From contig NZ_FMXC01000016.1 of assembly GCF_900103655.1 (NCBI RefSeq), positions 1 to 48,290 of the forward strand: a stretch of 48,290 bases of DNA, in the 5' to 3' direction. The stretch comes from Lactobacillus kefiranofaciens. GTDB lineage: Bacteria; Bacillota; Bacilli; Lactobacillales; Lactobacillaceae. Both the position numbers and the translations under genes were made by a program. This document shows positions 1 through 8,004 of this stretch, piece after piece (position 1 is the stretch's first letter; every line of letters starts with the position of its first letter). Under the pieces are notes generated by a model that worked only from the letters and a program-made list of their open reading frames with translations, was not told where the DNA came from and ran no database searches.

Positions 1-2
1 GA

Positions 3-698
3 TATGGTTATCGCAGAATTACTGCTCAATTGCGTCGTGAAGGCATTATAGTCAATCATAAGCGTGTTAAGCGCTTAATGGTCAAAATGCATTTATATGC
101 CATTTCGATTAGACGCAGATTTAAATATTCAAGCTATAAAGGAACTATTGGAAAAATCAAGCCCAATTTAATTAAACGTCATTTTGCGGCGATTATCCCA
201 GATAGGCATTGGTACTCAGATATTACTGAATTTCACCTTAATGGAGAAAAGCTTTATCTATCACCTGTGATGGATGGCTGCAGTCAAGAGATTGTTGCTT
301 ATACATTAAGCCGTCATCCAGTATTGAAACAAGTAATGGACATGCTGGATCAAGCTTATCAAAAGCATCCAGCTCTTAATGGCTTAATTTTTCATACTGA
401 TCAGGGCTGGCAATATCAGCACGCAGCTTTTCAGGCATGGCTTGAACATCATGGTGTTTCCCAGTCTATGTCACGCAAGGGCAATTCATTGGATGATGGC
501 TTAATGGAGGGCTTCTTTGGCATTCTTAAACGAGAAATGTTCTATGGCTTTGAAAAGACATTCAAAACCATGGATGAATTAGAACAAGCAATCAAGGAAT
601 ACATTCATTACTACAACCATGATAGAATTAAAACAGTACTAAAAAACCATACTCCGATAGAATATCGAAATATGGTTTTAAATAAAGCAGTTCAATAA
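3..698 (+). CDS. IS3-family transposase OrfB, 5'-truncated by the window edge
   Basis: This is the integrase-type catalytic half of an IS3/IS150 transposase, which cuts and joins element ends by DDE chemistry. The frame is open from base 3, and codons before the TTG at 30 read Y-G-Y-R-R-I-T-A-Q, the usual IS3 sequence ahead of the catalytic core, so the true start is upstream. The acidic triad is visible: D in WYSDITEF, D in FHTDQG, and E in GLMEGFFG exactly 35 residues after the second D. The C-terminal YIHYYNHDRI motif is typical of the family. No frameshift or stop is seen in this part, so the enzyme could be intact; completeness depends on sequence to the left. Confidence 0.93.
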   Translation, partial: YGYRRITAQLRREGIIVNHKRVKRLMVKMHLYAISIRRRFKYSSYKGTIGKIKPNLIKRHFAAIIPDRHWYSDITEFHLNGEKLYLSPVMDGCSQEIVAYTLSRHPVLKQVMDMLDQAYQKHPALNGLIFHTDQGWQYQHAAFQAWLEHHGVSQSMSRKGNSLDDGLMEGFFGILKREMFYGFEKTFKTMDELEQAIKEYIHYYNHDRIKTVLKNHTPIEYRNMVLNKAVQ

Positions 699-700
699 TA

Positions 701-720
701 TGTCCCAAATTTGGGGTTCA
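701..720 (+). repeat. Putative right inverted repeat (IRR) of the IS3-family element
   Basis: Starts directly after the transposase stop region and ends in TTCA. Its complement begins TGAACCCC, in line with IS3-family ends that start TG and finish CA. The left copy is outside the window, so pairing could not be confirmed. Confidence 0.55.
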
Positions 721-738
721 TATCATTTCTTATGCTTT

Positions 739-1752
739 TTAATATTTCAAATCTTTAAATTGCTTATTAGCATTTTGTTTAGCTAAAGCTTCACTCTTCC
801 AATAGACGGCATTTGTACGACCATTAGAATTAGCAGATACAACCACACTCTGACCGTTCTCAGTATGTGGTGCAAGGTAAGTACTCCCTTGACCAGGTTG
901 TTGGCCCATATTAGTAAAACTATAGAAATTAATGCCATTGATAGCAGTTTGCTTCATATAGCCAGTAGTGGTATCTGAAGAACCAGTATTCTTCTTCTTA
1001 ACATCCATACTAAAGCCAGCTTCATCATTAATCTTATTGCTTGAAACTGTTAAAGTATCAATATTGCCATTGCCAGTATCGGCAGTGTACCAAGTACCTT
1101 GCAAGTTCGCCGGAATCACACTAGCTGATGATTTATTGCTTTGAACAGGTGACGTCTTGCTTGCGGCCTCATCGCCCTGCAATTTAACGTTTAGTTGCGT
1201 ATTCTTAGCTAAACTATCAACTGTAGTGCCAGCCTTCTTACTATTTAAGTAATTAACAATCTCACCTAAACTGATAGTACCTAAATTACGCTGCTTAACG
1301 AAGATTGTAACCTGTTTATCACTACCATCGCCGCCACCTAACATGTAACGGGCATTGCTACTCTTACCTGTACCACTAACTTCATAGACATAGCCAGAGT
1401 TATCAGCACTGATTCCAGTAGCATCCTTAGTTCTAAACGCTACATCTAAATTGCCCTTTTCAGCTGCATTTAAGGCTATCTCCCAAGTATCGCCATACTT
1501 TTGTGCAGCATAAACAGTAATTGCACTAGCTGTAGTCTTATAGTCCATCTTGTCAGCTGACAATTTAACAAAATCATCATTGCTACTGCTCTTAGAACTA
1601 GTTGACTCTGCAGTCGGCTTGGTAGAAGTCTTCTTAGCTATTTTACTTGACTTAGCTGATTGTGATTGAGTATTCCCTTGGCTGCTTTGACTGCATCCTG
1701 CCAAAGTTAAAGCTGCAGAAATAGCAACCAATACAGTTAATTTCTTTTTCAA
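739..1752 (-). CDS. Secreted lipoprotein with Ser/Thr/Lys-rich linker and C-terminal GTWY module
   Basis: An exported lipid-anchored protein of unknown function, 337 aa. The N-terminus is a lipoprotein signal (MKKK, hydrophobic core, lipobox L-A-G-C), then a low-complexity Ser/Lys/Thr/Gln linker to about residue 60, and a middle domain shared with the downstream paralogue (K-Y-x-x-x-W-x-x, a Y-x-Y-E-x-S segment, VVNYLNS-like). The C-terminal part opens with LQGTWY. The start codon is TTG at 1752; it is chosen because GGGGA lies 6-7 bases upstream and the signal peptide begins there. It resembles the Lreu_0056-type lipoprotein families of lactobacilli. No enzymatic motif is seen. The gene after it in transcription direction is the IS element, so downstream partners are unknown. 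Confidence 0.8.
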   Translation of the reverse strand: MKKKLTVLVAISAALTLAGCSQSSQGNTQSQSAKSSKIAKKTSTKPTAESTSSKSSSNDDFVKLSADKMDYKTTASAITVYAAQKYGDTWEIALNAAEKGNLDVAFRTKDATGISADNSGYVYEVSGTGKSSNARYMLGGGDGSDKQVTIFVKQRNLGTISLGEIVNYLNSKKAGTTVDSLAKNTQLNVKLQGDEAASKTSPVQSNKSSASVIPANLQGTWYTADTGNGNIDTLTVSSNKINDEAGFSMDVKKKNTGSSDTTTGYMKQTAINGINFYSFTNMGQQPGQGSTYLAPHTENGQSVVVSANSNGRTNAVYWKSEALAKQNANKQFKDLKY

Positions 1753-1788
1753 AAGGATTCCCCTTTTCTAATTTTCCTATCTTATTTT

Positions 1789-1812
1789 TTATAATAATCA
1801 TTATAATAATCA
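1789..1812. repeat. Perfect tandem 12-bp AT repeat upstream of the lipoprotein gene
   Basis: Two back-to-back copies of TTATAATAATCA (1789-1800 and 1801-1812), followed by another TATTATAA. It lies between the two lipoprotein genes and provides several -10-like TATAAT hexamers on the minus strand, so it may hold the promoter of the 739-1752 gene. No good -35 was found at standard spacing. Confidence 0.5.
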
Positions 1813-1872
1813 TATTATAAAAAGCCAGTTTAACCAAATTTTTACAACAATTTTATAGAAAAATTACGATTT

Positions 1873-2760
1873 TTACTTAAGACTGGCAAATACTGCATCT
1901 CTGTTAATTTTAGCTGACTTAATTGACTTCCAATAAGATCCTGTAAAATCGCCAGTATCAACGCTGTAAGTCGCTATTGCATGTTCACCGTCTTTCTTTT
2001 GCACGGTATAGAGCAGACCAAAGCCTTGCTGATTCAAGCTCTGAACGTGATAGCAATCAATTCCATTGATGTTTTCCATCCGAGCACGGGCCCACTTTTC
2101 GGTTTGTTTAAAAGATACTGGAGCAAAACTAGCATTATCAATCATATGAATTTCTTCACCATTGATCGTATGATCAGTTACCACTAGCTTTTTCCCCTGG
2201 CGATTATACCAAGTACCACGCAAGCTCTTAGGAATAAAGCTCAAGCCGTTATCACCCTTAACACCATATTTGTCTGACGTAATTGCCGCTCCTATTTTGG
2301 TAATAGCCGCTAATTGTTTAACTTGATTGGCTTGTTCATGACTATTTAAGTAGTTGACAACATTGCTTAATTCAGCACTGCCCTGCTTTTTCTTGCCAGT
2401 ATACCAAGTAATCTGGTCATCCTTTACCGTATAAAAAGTATCGGCTTCCTTACCATCATCACTTGCCTCATAAATATAATCTTTGCTCTTAACGCGAAAA
2501 CCAGTATGATTTTTTACGCTCACACTGAGCTTAGTAGCTTGAGCTCGTTGATAAAGTTTCTGCCAATGTCCCTTATATTTCATTGCTGCATAAATTATAA
2601 AAGCACTAGCTTGCTCAGGAGCATTTAGCTTAGTAGTTAGGCCCTGCTTTTGAGTATTAGCCTTACGCTGATTATTCATATTATTAGCCGTATTTTGATT
2701 GCAGGCAGTTAAACCTAATGCCATCAATATTCCAATTAGCGCTAAAATTCTTTTACTCAT
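1873..2760 (-). CDS. Secreted lipoprotein, paralogue of the neighbouring lipoprotein
   Basis: A 295-aa lipoprotein with signal sequence MSKRILALIGILMALGL and lipobox L-T-A-C at about residues 17-20. The middle domain has K-Y-K-G-H-W, I-Y-E-A-S and VVNYLNSHEQANQ, matching the order of motifs in the 739-1752 protein. The C-terminal module starts at S-L-R-G-T-W-Y and ends with GSYWKS; the neighbour has VYWKS in the same place. The linker after the lipobox is much shorter. The ATG at 2760 has GGGG about 8 bases upstream. The two genes probably arose by tandem duplication and diverged strongly. The function is not recognised; location on the outer face of the membrane is inferred from the lipobox. 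Confidence 0.8.
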   Translation of the reverse strand: MSKRILALIGILMALGLTACNQNTANNMNNQRKANTQKQGLTTKLNAPEQASAFIIYAAMKYKGHWQKLYQRAQATKLSVSVKNHTGFRVKSKDYIYEASDDGKEADTFYTVKDDQITWYTGKKKQGSAELSNVVNYLNSHEQANQVKQLAAITKIGAAITSDKYGVKGDNGLSFIPKSLRGTWYNRQGKKLVVTDHTINGEEIHMIDNASFAPVSFKQTEKWARARMENINGIDCYHVQSLNQQGFGLLYTVQKKDGEHAIATYSVDTGDFTGSYWKSIKSAKINRDAVFASLK

Positions 2761-2793
2761 TGCATTACCCCAGGCTTCGTTATGAACACAAAA

Positions 2794-2819
2794 ATATCCC
2801 TAACTTACATTAGGGATAT
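2794..2819 (-). terminator. Rho-independent terminator of glnA
   Basis: A 10-bp perfect stem (ATATCCCTAA paired with TTAGGGATAT) with a 6-base loop. It is followed in the glnA direction by TTTT, and lies about 60 bases beyond the glnA stop. Confidence 0.8.
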
Positions 2820-2877
2820 CATTTTTAAATATTATATAGCAAATTCAGCTAAAAATATATTTAATTTTAATTAAATT

Positions 2878-4215
2878 TTACCAATTCATGTAACGTTGAC
2901 GTTCCCAATCTGAAACGGATTGTGAATACTTAGACCATTCCAATTCCTTGGATTCAATAAAGCTACGAGTTAAGTGGTCACCCAATGCACTCTTAATCAA
3001 GTCGTCAGCCTTAAATGCCTTAATAGCATTGTGCAAAGTAGTTGGAAGTGGCTTGATGCCCTTTTCAGCTCTTTCTTTTTCGCTCATTTCAAAGATGTTT
3101 TCTTCAACTGGCTTCATTGGCATCTTGTGTTCCTTGATTCCGTTTAAACCGGCAGTCAAACATGCAGCTAAAAGCAAGTATGGGTTAGCAGTTGGATCAG
3201 CTGAACGCATCTCAAGACGAGTATTGATTTCAACAGCACTTGGAATACGAACAAGTGGTGAACGGTTCTTAGCAGCCCAAGCAATGTAGCAAGGGGCTTC
3301 GTAACCTGGAATTAAACGCTTATATGAGTTAACAGTTGGGTTGCCAATTGCAGTAATTGCACGCGCATGTTCCAAAATACCATTTAAGAAGTAAAGTGCA
3401 GTATCTGATAAGTGGAATTCACCATTTTCATCATAAAAGACATTCTTCTTGCCCTTAAAGAGTGACATGTTATTGTGCATCCCGTTACCAGCTTGGCCTT
3501 CAACCGGCTTAGCCATAAATGTAGCGAATAAGCCGTGCTTTCTTGCAATATGACGAGCAACCATCTTAAAGGTTTGACATCTATCGGCAGTTGCTAAAGC
3601 ATTATCGAATCTAAAGTCAATTTCTTGTTGACCGTCACCTACTTCATGGTGAGCAGCTTCAACTTCAAAGCCAATGCTTTCAAGAGTCTCAACGATATCA
3701 CGACGACATCTTGCACCTTCATCATCTGAAGTCATATCAAAGTATGAAGCGTGATCTGGAACTTCTGTAGTCCAGTTGCCATCTTCGCCTAACTTGAAGA
3801 GGTGGAATTCCATTTCAAAACCAATGTCAAATGCATCAAAACCGGCATCATTCATTTGCTTAATAATTCGCTTCAAGTTATTTCTTGGATCACCTGCAAA
3901 AGCTTTACCATCAGTAGTATGAACTGAACAGATCAAACGACCGATTCTGCCACCGTGTTCGTCGCCCCATGGTAAAATTGACCAAGTTGAAAAGTCAGGG
4001 TACAAAACCATGTCGCTTTCTTCAAGCCGAACGAAGCCGTCAATTGAAGAACCATCAAAACGAATATCGTTAGTCAAGACCTTGTCAAGTTGACTAGTTG
4101 GTACTTCAACAGCCTTTTCAGTACCATTAATATCAGTGAAGCATAAACGCAAAAATCTTACGTCGTTGTCTTCAACTTCTTGTTTAATTTCTTCTGCAGT
4201 ATATTGTTTACTCAT
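2878..4215 (-). CDS. glnA: Glutamine synthetase, type I
   Basis: Makes glutamine from glutamate, ammonia and ATP in the cytoplasm as a dodecamer. Recognisable parts: N-terminal beta-grasp region with [10 protein letters not shown], the ATP/metal part around FEMEFHLF and [13 protein letters not shown], the [12 protein letters not shown] stretch, [13 protein letters not shown], and [11 protein letters not shown] near the C-terminus. The length, 445 aa, is normal for the Gram-positive GSI-alpha form. The ATG at 4215 is preferred to a GTG at 4227 because AGGTGA, an 8-base-spaced ribosome site, overlaps that GTG. glnR, the usual upstream neighbour in Firmicutes, is absent here: upstream is ynbB. 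A promoter and inverted-repeat arms at 4248-4333 suggest dedicated regulation. Confidence 0.97.
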   Translation of the reverse strand: MSKQYTAEEIKQEVEDNDVRFLRLCFTDINGTEKAVEVPTSQLDKVLTNDIRFDGSSIDGFVRLEESDMVLYPDFSTWSILPWGDEHGGRIGRLICSVHTTDGKAFAGDPRNNLKRIIKQMNDAGFDAFDIGFEMEFHLFKLGEDGNWTTEVPDHASYFDMTSDDEGARCRRDIVETLESIGFEVEAAHHEVGDGQQEIDFRFDNALATADRCQTFKMVARHIARKHGLFATFMAKPVEGQAGNGMHNNMSLFKGKKNVFYDENGEFHLSDTALYFLNGILEHARAITAIGNPTVNSYKRLIPGYEAPCYIAWAAKNRSPLVRIPSAVEINTRLEMRSADPTANPYLLLAACLTAGLNGIKEHKMPMKPVEENIFEMSEKERAEKGIKPLPTTLHNAIKAFKADDLIKSALGDHLTRSFIESKELEWSKYSQSVSDWERQRYMNW

Positions 4216-4247
4216 AGTCTTATTCACCTATAAAAACTAAAAATATA

Positions 4248-4333
4248 AAATTGGTCTGGTCCTATGATTAATTTTTATCTCCTAGAACTATTTAATACAA
4301 TAGCAGACCAATTTCAAAAAGTCAAATTGGTCC
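4248..4333. promoter_or_regulatory. Three-arm inverted repeat at the glnA promoter (operator or attenuator)
   Basis: Three copies of one word occur: AAATTGGTCC at 4324-4333, its inverse CAGACCAATTT at 4304-4314, and AAATTGGTCTG at 4248-4258. The middle arm can pair with the first (9 bp, 9-base gap, spanning the -35 and spacer) or with the third (11 bp, about 45 bases apart, followed by a T-rich stretch). It does not fit the known GlnR consensus (TGTnA-n7-TnACA). Whether it acts as DNA operator or as RNA is open. Confidence 0.5.
4297..4325 (-). promoter_or_regulatory. Sigma-A-type promoter for glnA
   Basis: On the minus strand TTGACT (4320-4325), a spacer of exactly 17 bases, then TATTGT (4297-4302). 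It lies between the ynbB stop and the glnA start, so glnA can be transcribed apart from miaA-ynbB. The hexamers overlap the dyad described at 4248-4333. Confidence 0.65.
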
Positions 4334-4361
4334 ATTAAAAATTTCGAAACTTTACTTTTTG

Positions 4362-5612
4362 TTAATCATTATTAAAAAAGGTATCGCACACAGCGTTGAC
4401 AATTGCCACTTTATCATGGGCATAGGTCAGACCGCCTTGCATATAGACAGCATAAGGCGGTCTAACCGGACCATCGGCTGAAAACTCAATCGTTGAACCT
4501 GAAACGAAATTGCCAGCCGCCATAATAATTTTATCTTCATATCCTTCCATGTGGACTGCTTCAGGAGTGACGAAAGAATCAATTGGCGAGTTTTTCTGTA
4601 CTTCTTGCACAAACTTAATCATCTTATCAGGATCATTAAAAATAATTGTTTCAATGATGTCACTACGCTTCTCATCCCAAGCTGGCGTCACATTTAACCC
4701 CATCTTGGCAAATAATGCAGCCGCAAAGATCATGCCCTTCTCAGCCATTCCTGTTACATTAGGCGACAAGAAGAAGCCCTCATAAAAATCATGCAAGTTG
4801 CCGATTGTAGCTCCTTCATCAGTGCATCCCGGTACAGTTAGTGCGAGTTTAGCATTTTCAACCAATTCCTTTTTACCAACAATATAACCACCGGTCTTGG
4901 CTAGACCACCACCGGCATTTTTAATTAAAGAACCAGCCATTAAATCCGCACCATATTCGGTAGGCTCATGCTTTTCAGAAAATTCACCATAGCAATTATC
5001 GATAAAGACAATGCTATTTGGACTTACCTTTTTGACAAAAGCAATCATTTCTTTGATTTGATCAACAGTAAAAGTCTTTCTAGTGGAATATCCGCGTGAG
5101 CGCTGAATAGCAACAATCTTGGGCTGATCACGCTTTAAAATCTTTTCAGCTTCATCATAGTCAATTAAATTTTGATCATTTAATGGTACATAAGAGAATT
5201 TAATCCCTCTTTCAGCTAAAGTGCCGCGCTTATCGTCAGTTAAGCCAATCACCTTTTGTAAAGTATCATAAGGCATTCCTGTTAAGTAAGTTAACGTATC
5301 ACCATATTTCAAGTTGCCATTTAATGCCGTAAAGAGCGTGTGCGTACCTGAGACAAATTGAGGACGAACCAAAGCATCTTCGGTTTGAAATACCTGTGCA
5401 TACACTTTATCTAATTTATCACGACCAATATCATCATCGCCATAACCAGTTGCACCATTGAGATCAGCTTCAGCTACATCATTGTCTTGAAAGGCTTTTA
5501 GCACCTTAGCTTGGTTGTAAACGATTTGATCTTCAATTTCTGCCAATTTTGGCGCAATTTGCTGATCTACTGCTTTAACAATTTTTTGTAATTTTTCTGG
5601 TAAATTATTCAT
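4362..5612 (-). CDS. PLP-dependent cystathionine beta-lyase/methionine gamma-lyase-like protein (YnbB, 'aluminium resistance' family)
   Basis: A 416-aa fold-type I pyridoxal-phosphate enzyme of the YnbB family, often annotated as an aluminium-resistance protein although its substrate is not settled. Visible marks: LNGATGYGDDDIGRDKLD near residue 55, FVSGTHTLF for cofactor phosphate binding, FIDNCYGEF with the aspartate that contacts the pyridine nitrogen, and SLIKNAGGGLA with the lysine expected to hold PLP. The start overlaps the miaA stop by 8 bases, so the two are translated from one message, as in many Firmicutes (ynbB next to glnRA). A role in sulfur amino acid metabolism is inferred from family membership only. 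Confidence 0.87.
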   Translation of the reverse strand: MNNLPEKLQKIVKAVDQQIAPKLAEIEDQIVYNQAKVLKAFQDNDVAEADLNGATGYGDDDIGRDKLDKVYAQVFQTEDALVRPQFVSGTHTLFTALNGNLKYGDTLTYLTGMPYDTLQKVIGLTDDKRGTLAERGIKFSYVPLNDQNLIDYDEAEKILKRDQPKIVAIQRSRGYSTRKTFTVDQIKEMIAFVKKVSPNSIVFIDNCYGEFSEKHEPTEYGADLMAGSLIKNAGGGLAKTGGYIVGKKELVENAKLALTVPGCTDEGATIGNLHDFYEGFFLSPNVTGMAEKGMIFAAALFAKMGLNVTPAWDEKRSDIIETIIFNDPDKMIKFVQEVQKNSPIDSFVTPEAVHMEGYEDKIIMAAGNFVSGSTIEFSADGPVRPPYAVYMQGGLTYAHDKVAIVNAVCDTFFNND

Positions 5613-6531
5613 TTAGCCATTCACTCGCTTTTCTAATAATCTTGGCTTCACATTCTGGATCGTTTAAGGGATCAAACCAGGTAATTGGCAATTGATTTCT
5701 AAAATAAGTCAGTTGCCGCTTGGCATAGCGTCTAGAGGCCGTTTTTAATTGAGTAACACATTCAGTCACTGTCTTTTCGCCCGCAAAATAAGGGAAAAAT
5801 TCTTTATAAGCAATAGCTTGCAAAATTTGATGCTCTTTCGTCCGATTATCATAAATAAAACGCGCCTCGTTAAGCATCCCCTTCTCTATCATCTTATCTA
5901 CACGCAAATTGATGCGTCGATATATTTCCTGACGATCAGAATTGAGGCCAATAATCAAATAATCATAGCGCGGCTTAATCTTTTTTTGCTGCTGTGAAAA
6001 TTTCTTCCCCGTGCGATCAATCACTGTTAATGCCCGCATCGCTCTACGTGTATTCTGTACAGGAATCTTTTTAGCTGCCGCCGGATCCTTAGTGTTTAAT
6101 TTTTGCCATAATTTTAGCGGGCCATTTTGCTTTAAAAAATCTTCCCATTTTTGAGACGTACCACGATCTTCATTCTTTTTTTCACCTAGCTGCATCTGAT
6201 TCAGCAAGGCATTAACATAAAAACCAGTTCCGCCAGCTAAAATAGGCAGTTTATTTTGCTCGGTAATTTGAGTAATTGCTTTTGTTGCTTCAGTAACAAA
6301 GTCTTTGACTGAATACTCATCAAAGATCGATCGGGTATCAACTAAATAATGCTTTACCTGCTCTTGCTCTTCCTTAGTCGCCTTGGCTGTACCGACTGCC
6401 ACTTCACGATAGACTTGCATTGAATCTCCTGACACGATTTGTCCATTCAATTGCTGAGCAACTTTTATTGCTAAATCAGTCTTGCCAATTGCAGTCGGTC
6501 CTACGATTGCTAATACTTTTTGCATAAACAT
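5605..6531 (-). CDS. miaA: tRNA dimethylallyltransferase
   Basis: Adds a dimethylallyl group to A37 of tRNAs that read UNN codons, the first step toward ms2i6A. The P-loop GPTAIGKTDLA begins at about residue 12, followed by SGDSMQVYR, the LAGGTGFYVNALL loop, and RYAKRQLTYFRNQ near residue 270, all standard MiaA motifs. The 308-aa length is normal. Two ATG codons (6531 and 6525) are in frame and neither has a strong ribosome site. A terminator for the preceding gene sits only about 20 bases before the start, so the gene needs read-through or a promoter I could not place. Confidence 0.96.
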   Translation of the reverse strand: MFMQKVLAIVGPTAIGKTDLAIKVAQQLNGQIVSGDSMQVYREVAVGTAKATKEEQEQVKHYLVDTRSIFDEYSVKDFVTEATKAITQITEQNKLPILAGGTGFYVNALLNQMQLGEKKNEDRGTSQKWEDFLKQNGPLKLWQKLNTKDPAAAKKIPVQNTRRAMRALTVIDRTGKKFSQQQKKIKPRYDYLIIGLNSDRQEIYRRINLRVDKMIEKGMLNEARFIYDNRTKEHQILQAIAYKEFFPYFAGEKTVTECVTQLKTASRRYAKRQLTYFRNQLPITWFDPLNDPECEAKIIRKASEWLNE

Positions 6532-6552
6532 CCATTCTCGTTAATTTTGATA

Positions 6553-6592
6553 CAAAAAAAGCACATTGGATCTCCTCCAAATGTGTCTTTTT
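6553..6592 (-). terminator. Rho-independent terminator after the rhodanese-like gene
   Basis: The stem GCACATTGGA / TCCAAATGTGT (one-base bulge) has a short loop and T-runs on both sides, so it could work in either direction. It is placed directly after the rhodanese-like stop codon. Confidence 0.8.
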
Positions 6593-6594
6593 AA

Positions 6595-6996
6595 TTAATA
6601 TTTAGACTTCTTAGTTCTGCCATCCCATGCTTCGAATCCACCCTTAAGCCAGTGGATAGAAACAAAGCCCTTCTTCTTCAAGAAACGGGCAGCTCTTAAA
6701 GTAATCGTATTGGAATCCGAATAAAGATAAACTGGCAAGTCACTTCTTAACTCACCATATTGATACTTAAGCATTGTATATGGCAGATTACGGGCACCAT
6801 CAATATGTTTCCGCTTAAATGGTTCTTTCTCACGCAGATCGATGATTTGTGCCTTCCGCATGCCCTCTTTAAATTCTTTATTAGTCATCTCGCCACCGAT
6901 AGACTTAGCTTGAATCTTATTCCAAGCCCATATACCACCAATTCCTAGTAAGATAACTAATAAAACAATATCTAAGACAATTAAAAAACTCGACAT
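6595..6996 (-). CDS. Membrane-anchored rhodanese-like protein lacking the catalytic cysteine
   Basis: A 133-aa protein with one N-terminal membrane helix (about residues 4-25) and a cytoplasmic rhodanese fold. Fold marks are IIDLREKEPFKRKHIDGARNLP and the terminal WLKGGFEAWDG. Rhodaneses carry a persulfide cysteine at the head of the loop after the V-Y-L-Y strand; here the residue is Ser93 (YLYSDSNT). Sulfur transfer by the normal mechanism is therefore unlikely. Location and order (fthC, rhomboid, YqgQ, rhodanese) match the B. subtilis yqgN-gluP-yqgQ...yqhL neighbourhood, so it is the YqhL-type member. A possible role as a membrane-tethered binding or scaffold protein is inference. Confidence 0.85.
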   Translation of the reverse strand: MSSFLIVLDIVLLVILLGIGGIWAWNKIQAKSIGGEMTNKEFKEGMRKAQIIDLREKEPFKRKHIDGARNLPYTMLKYQYGELRSDLPVYLYSDSNTITLRAARFLKKKGFVSIHWLKGGFEAWDGRTKKSKY

Positions 6997-7054
6997 AAAC
7001 TCTAATCTGCCCTTTCATAAAAACTTACAAATATAATGATACCGCTAATCTAAT

Positions 7055-7291
7055 TTACTTGCTATCTTTTTTAGCGTCTTTCTGGCGTTCTTTTTCTTTT
7101 AATTCTTCAACGCGGTGCTCTTTACGTAAAATCAGCTTAGCCACCATATAATCATGCGGATCTATTATCCCCGCACGATTGATATTATCTAGCTCCAAGG
7201 CCATTAACTCAATGTCCCAGATCCGTTTACCTACATGAACCAAAATACCATATTTTTCTAACAGCTGCTGTACATCATATAAAGTTTTCAT
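7055..7291 (-). CDS. yqgQ: YqgQ-family small protein (DUF910)
   Basis: A 78-aa cytoplasmic protein of the YqgQ family, function unknown, although it resembles small nucleic-acid-binding helical folds. The core LLEKYGILVHVGKRIWDIELMALEL is typical. The C-terminus is a charged Lys/Glu tail. Its ATG overlaps the gluP stop by one base (TGATG), showing translational coupling. In B. subtilis the orthologue sits between gluP and glcK; glcK is absent here. Confidence 0.85.
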   Translation of the reverse strand: MKTLYDVQQLLEKYGILVHVGKRIWDIELMALELDNINRAGIIDPHDYMVAKLILRKEHRVEELKEKERQKDAKKDSK

Positions 7292-7971
7292 CAGAAGTTA
7301 ATAACCATCCCTGTTCTAACTGTCCAAACAACATACACGATTAGTACCGCACCAGCTAAAACCCGCCACTTAGGGTTATAAGTCTTCATTATATGATCAC
7401 CCATGATAATTGCGAGCAAAAAGCCACTAATCAAACCACCAAGATGCCCCCAAATATCAATACCTGGTACAAATAAATCTAGTGCTAAATTAATCAAAGC
7501 TAATACAAAGGCTTGCCGTCCTAGATAGCTAATCATTGGGTTGCGCATGTTACGTAAACCAATGGCGGTCATTGCGCCAAAAAGACCAAATAATGCGGTT
7601 GAAGCCCCTGCACTAAGGCCACGATCTGAGCCAAAAGCCAAACTAAGTAAATTACCACCTATCCCGGCTAGCAAATAAGTAGCTAAGAAACGCCAATGAC
7701 CCATCAACGGCTCCATATAAAGCCCCATGTAGTAAATAATCACGGCATTAGAAACCAGGTGCATGACACCAATATGCAAAAATTGAGCAGTAAATAAACG
7801 CCACCACTGCTGACCAACAACCACGGCAAAATTGCTCATGGCGCCCATTTTCATTAGCACGTTAGTATTTTCCGAGCCGCCTAAAAATACTTCTACCAAA
7901 AAAACAGCGAGCAGTATAATTAAAATTCCTAAAGTCACAAATGATTGTGAGAGGTTAATTTTGTGATTCAT
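7291..7971 (-). CDS. gluP: Rhomboid family intramembrane serine protease (short GluP form)
   Basis: Cleaves transmembrane substrates within the bilayer. The 226-aa protein has six or seven hydrophobic segments. Catalytic serine is in GASTALFG (about residue 124, consensus GxSx) and the histidine in WGHLGGLISG (about residue 176). The WWRLFTAQFLHIGVMHLVSN segment is the conserved loop and helix 2 region, with the oxyanion-assisting His and Asn. B. subtilis GluP carries large extra domains; this is a core-only version, common in lactobacilli. Gene order with fthC and yqgQ supports orthology. Substrate is unknown. Confidence 0.92.
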   Translation of the reverse strand: MNHKINLSQSFVTLGILIILLAVFLVEVFLGGSENTNVLMKMGAMSNFAVVVGQQWWRLFTAQFLHIGVMHLVSNAVIIYYMGLYMEPLMGHWRFLATYLLAGIGGNLLSLAFGSDRGLSAGASTALFGLFGAMTAIGLRNMRNPMISYLGRQAFVLALINLALDLFVPGIDIWGHLGGLISGFLLAIIMGDHIMKTYNPKWRVLAGAVLIVYVVWTVRTGMVINF

Positions 7972-8004
7972 ATAATCCCCCTTAAACTTATCATTGTGAT
8001 TATT

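Larger units (their letters stand above)
1..720 (+). mobile_element. 3' part of an IS3-family (IS150-like) insertion sequence
   Basis: The window opens inside a transposase reading frame, which is followed by a plausible right terminal repeat at 701-720 ending in CA. The left end and the first transposase frame lie outside the window. IS3 elements make a short target duplication; the matching left copy cannot be seen, so the exact boundary is inferred from the repeat. The element lies just beyond the 3' end of the lipoprotein gene and does not interrupt it. Confidence 0.8.

Noticed and set aside
1652..1837. A 61-codon frame overlapping the lipoprotein start
   Set aside because: It runs in a different frame over the signal peptide and AT repeat, with Ile-rich, non-protein-like sequence.
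4216..4227. GTG start for glnA, adding four residues
   Set aside because: The GTG lies inside the AGGTGA ribosome site that serves the ATG at 4215.
4228..4361. GlnR operator upstream of glnA
   Set aside because: I looked for TGTnA-n7-TnACA and found no match; the repeats present have a different word.
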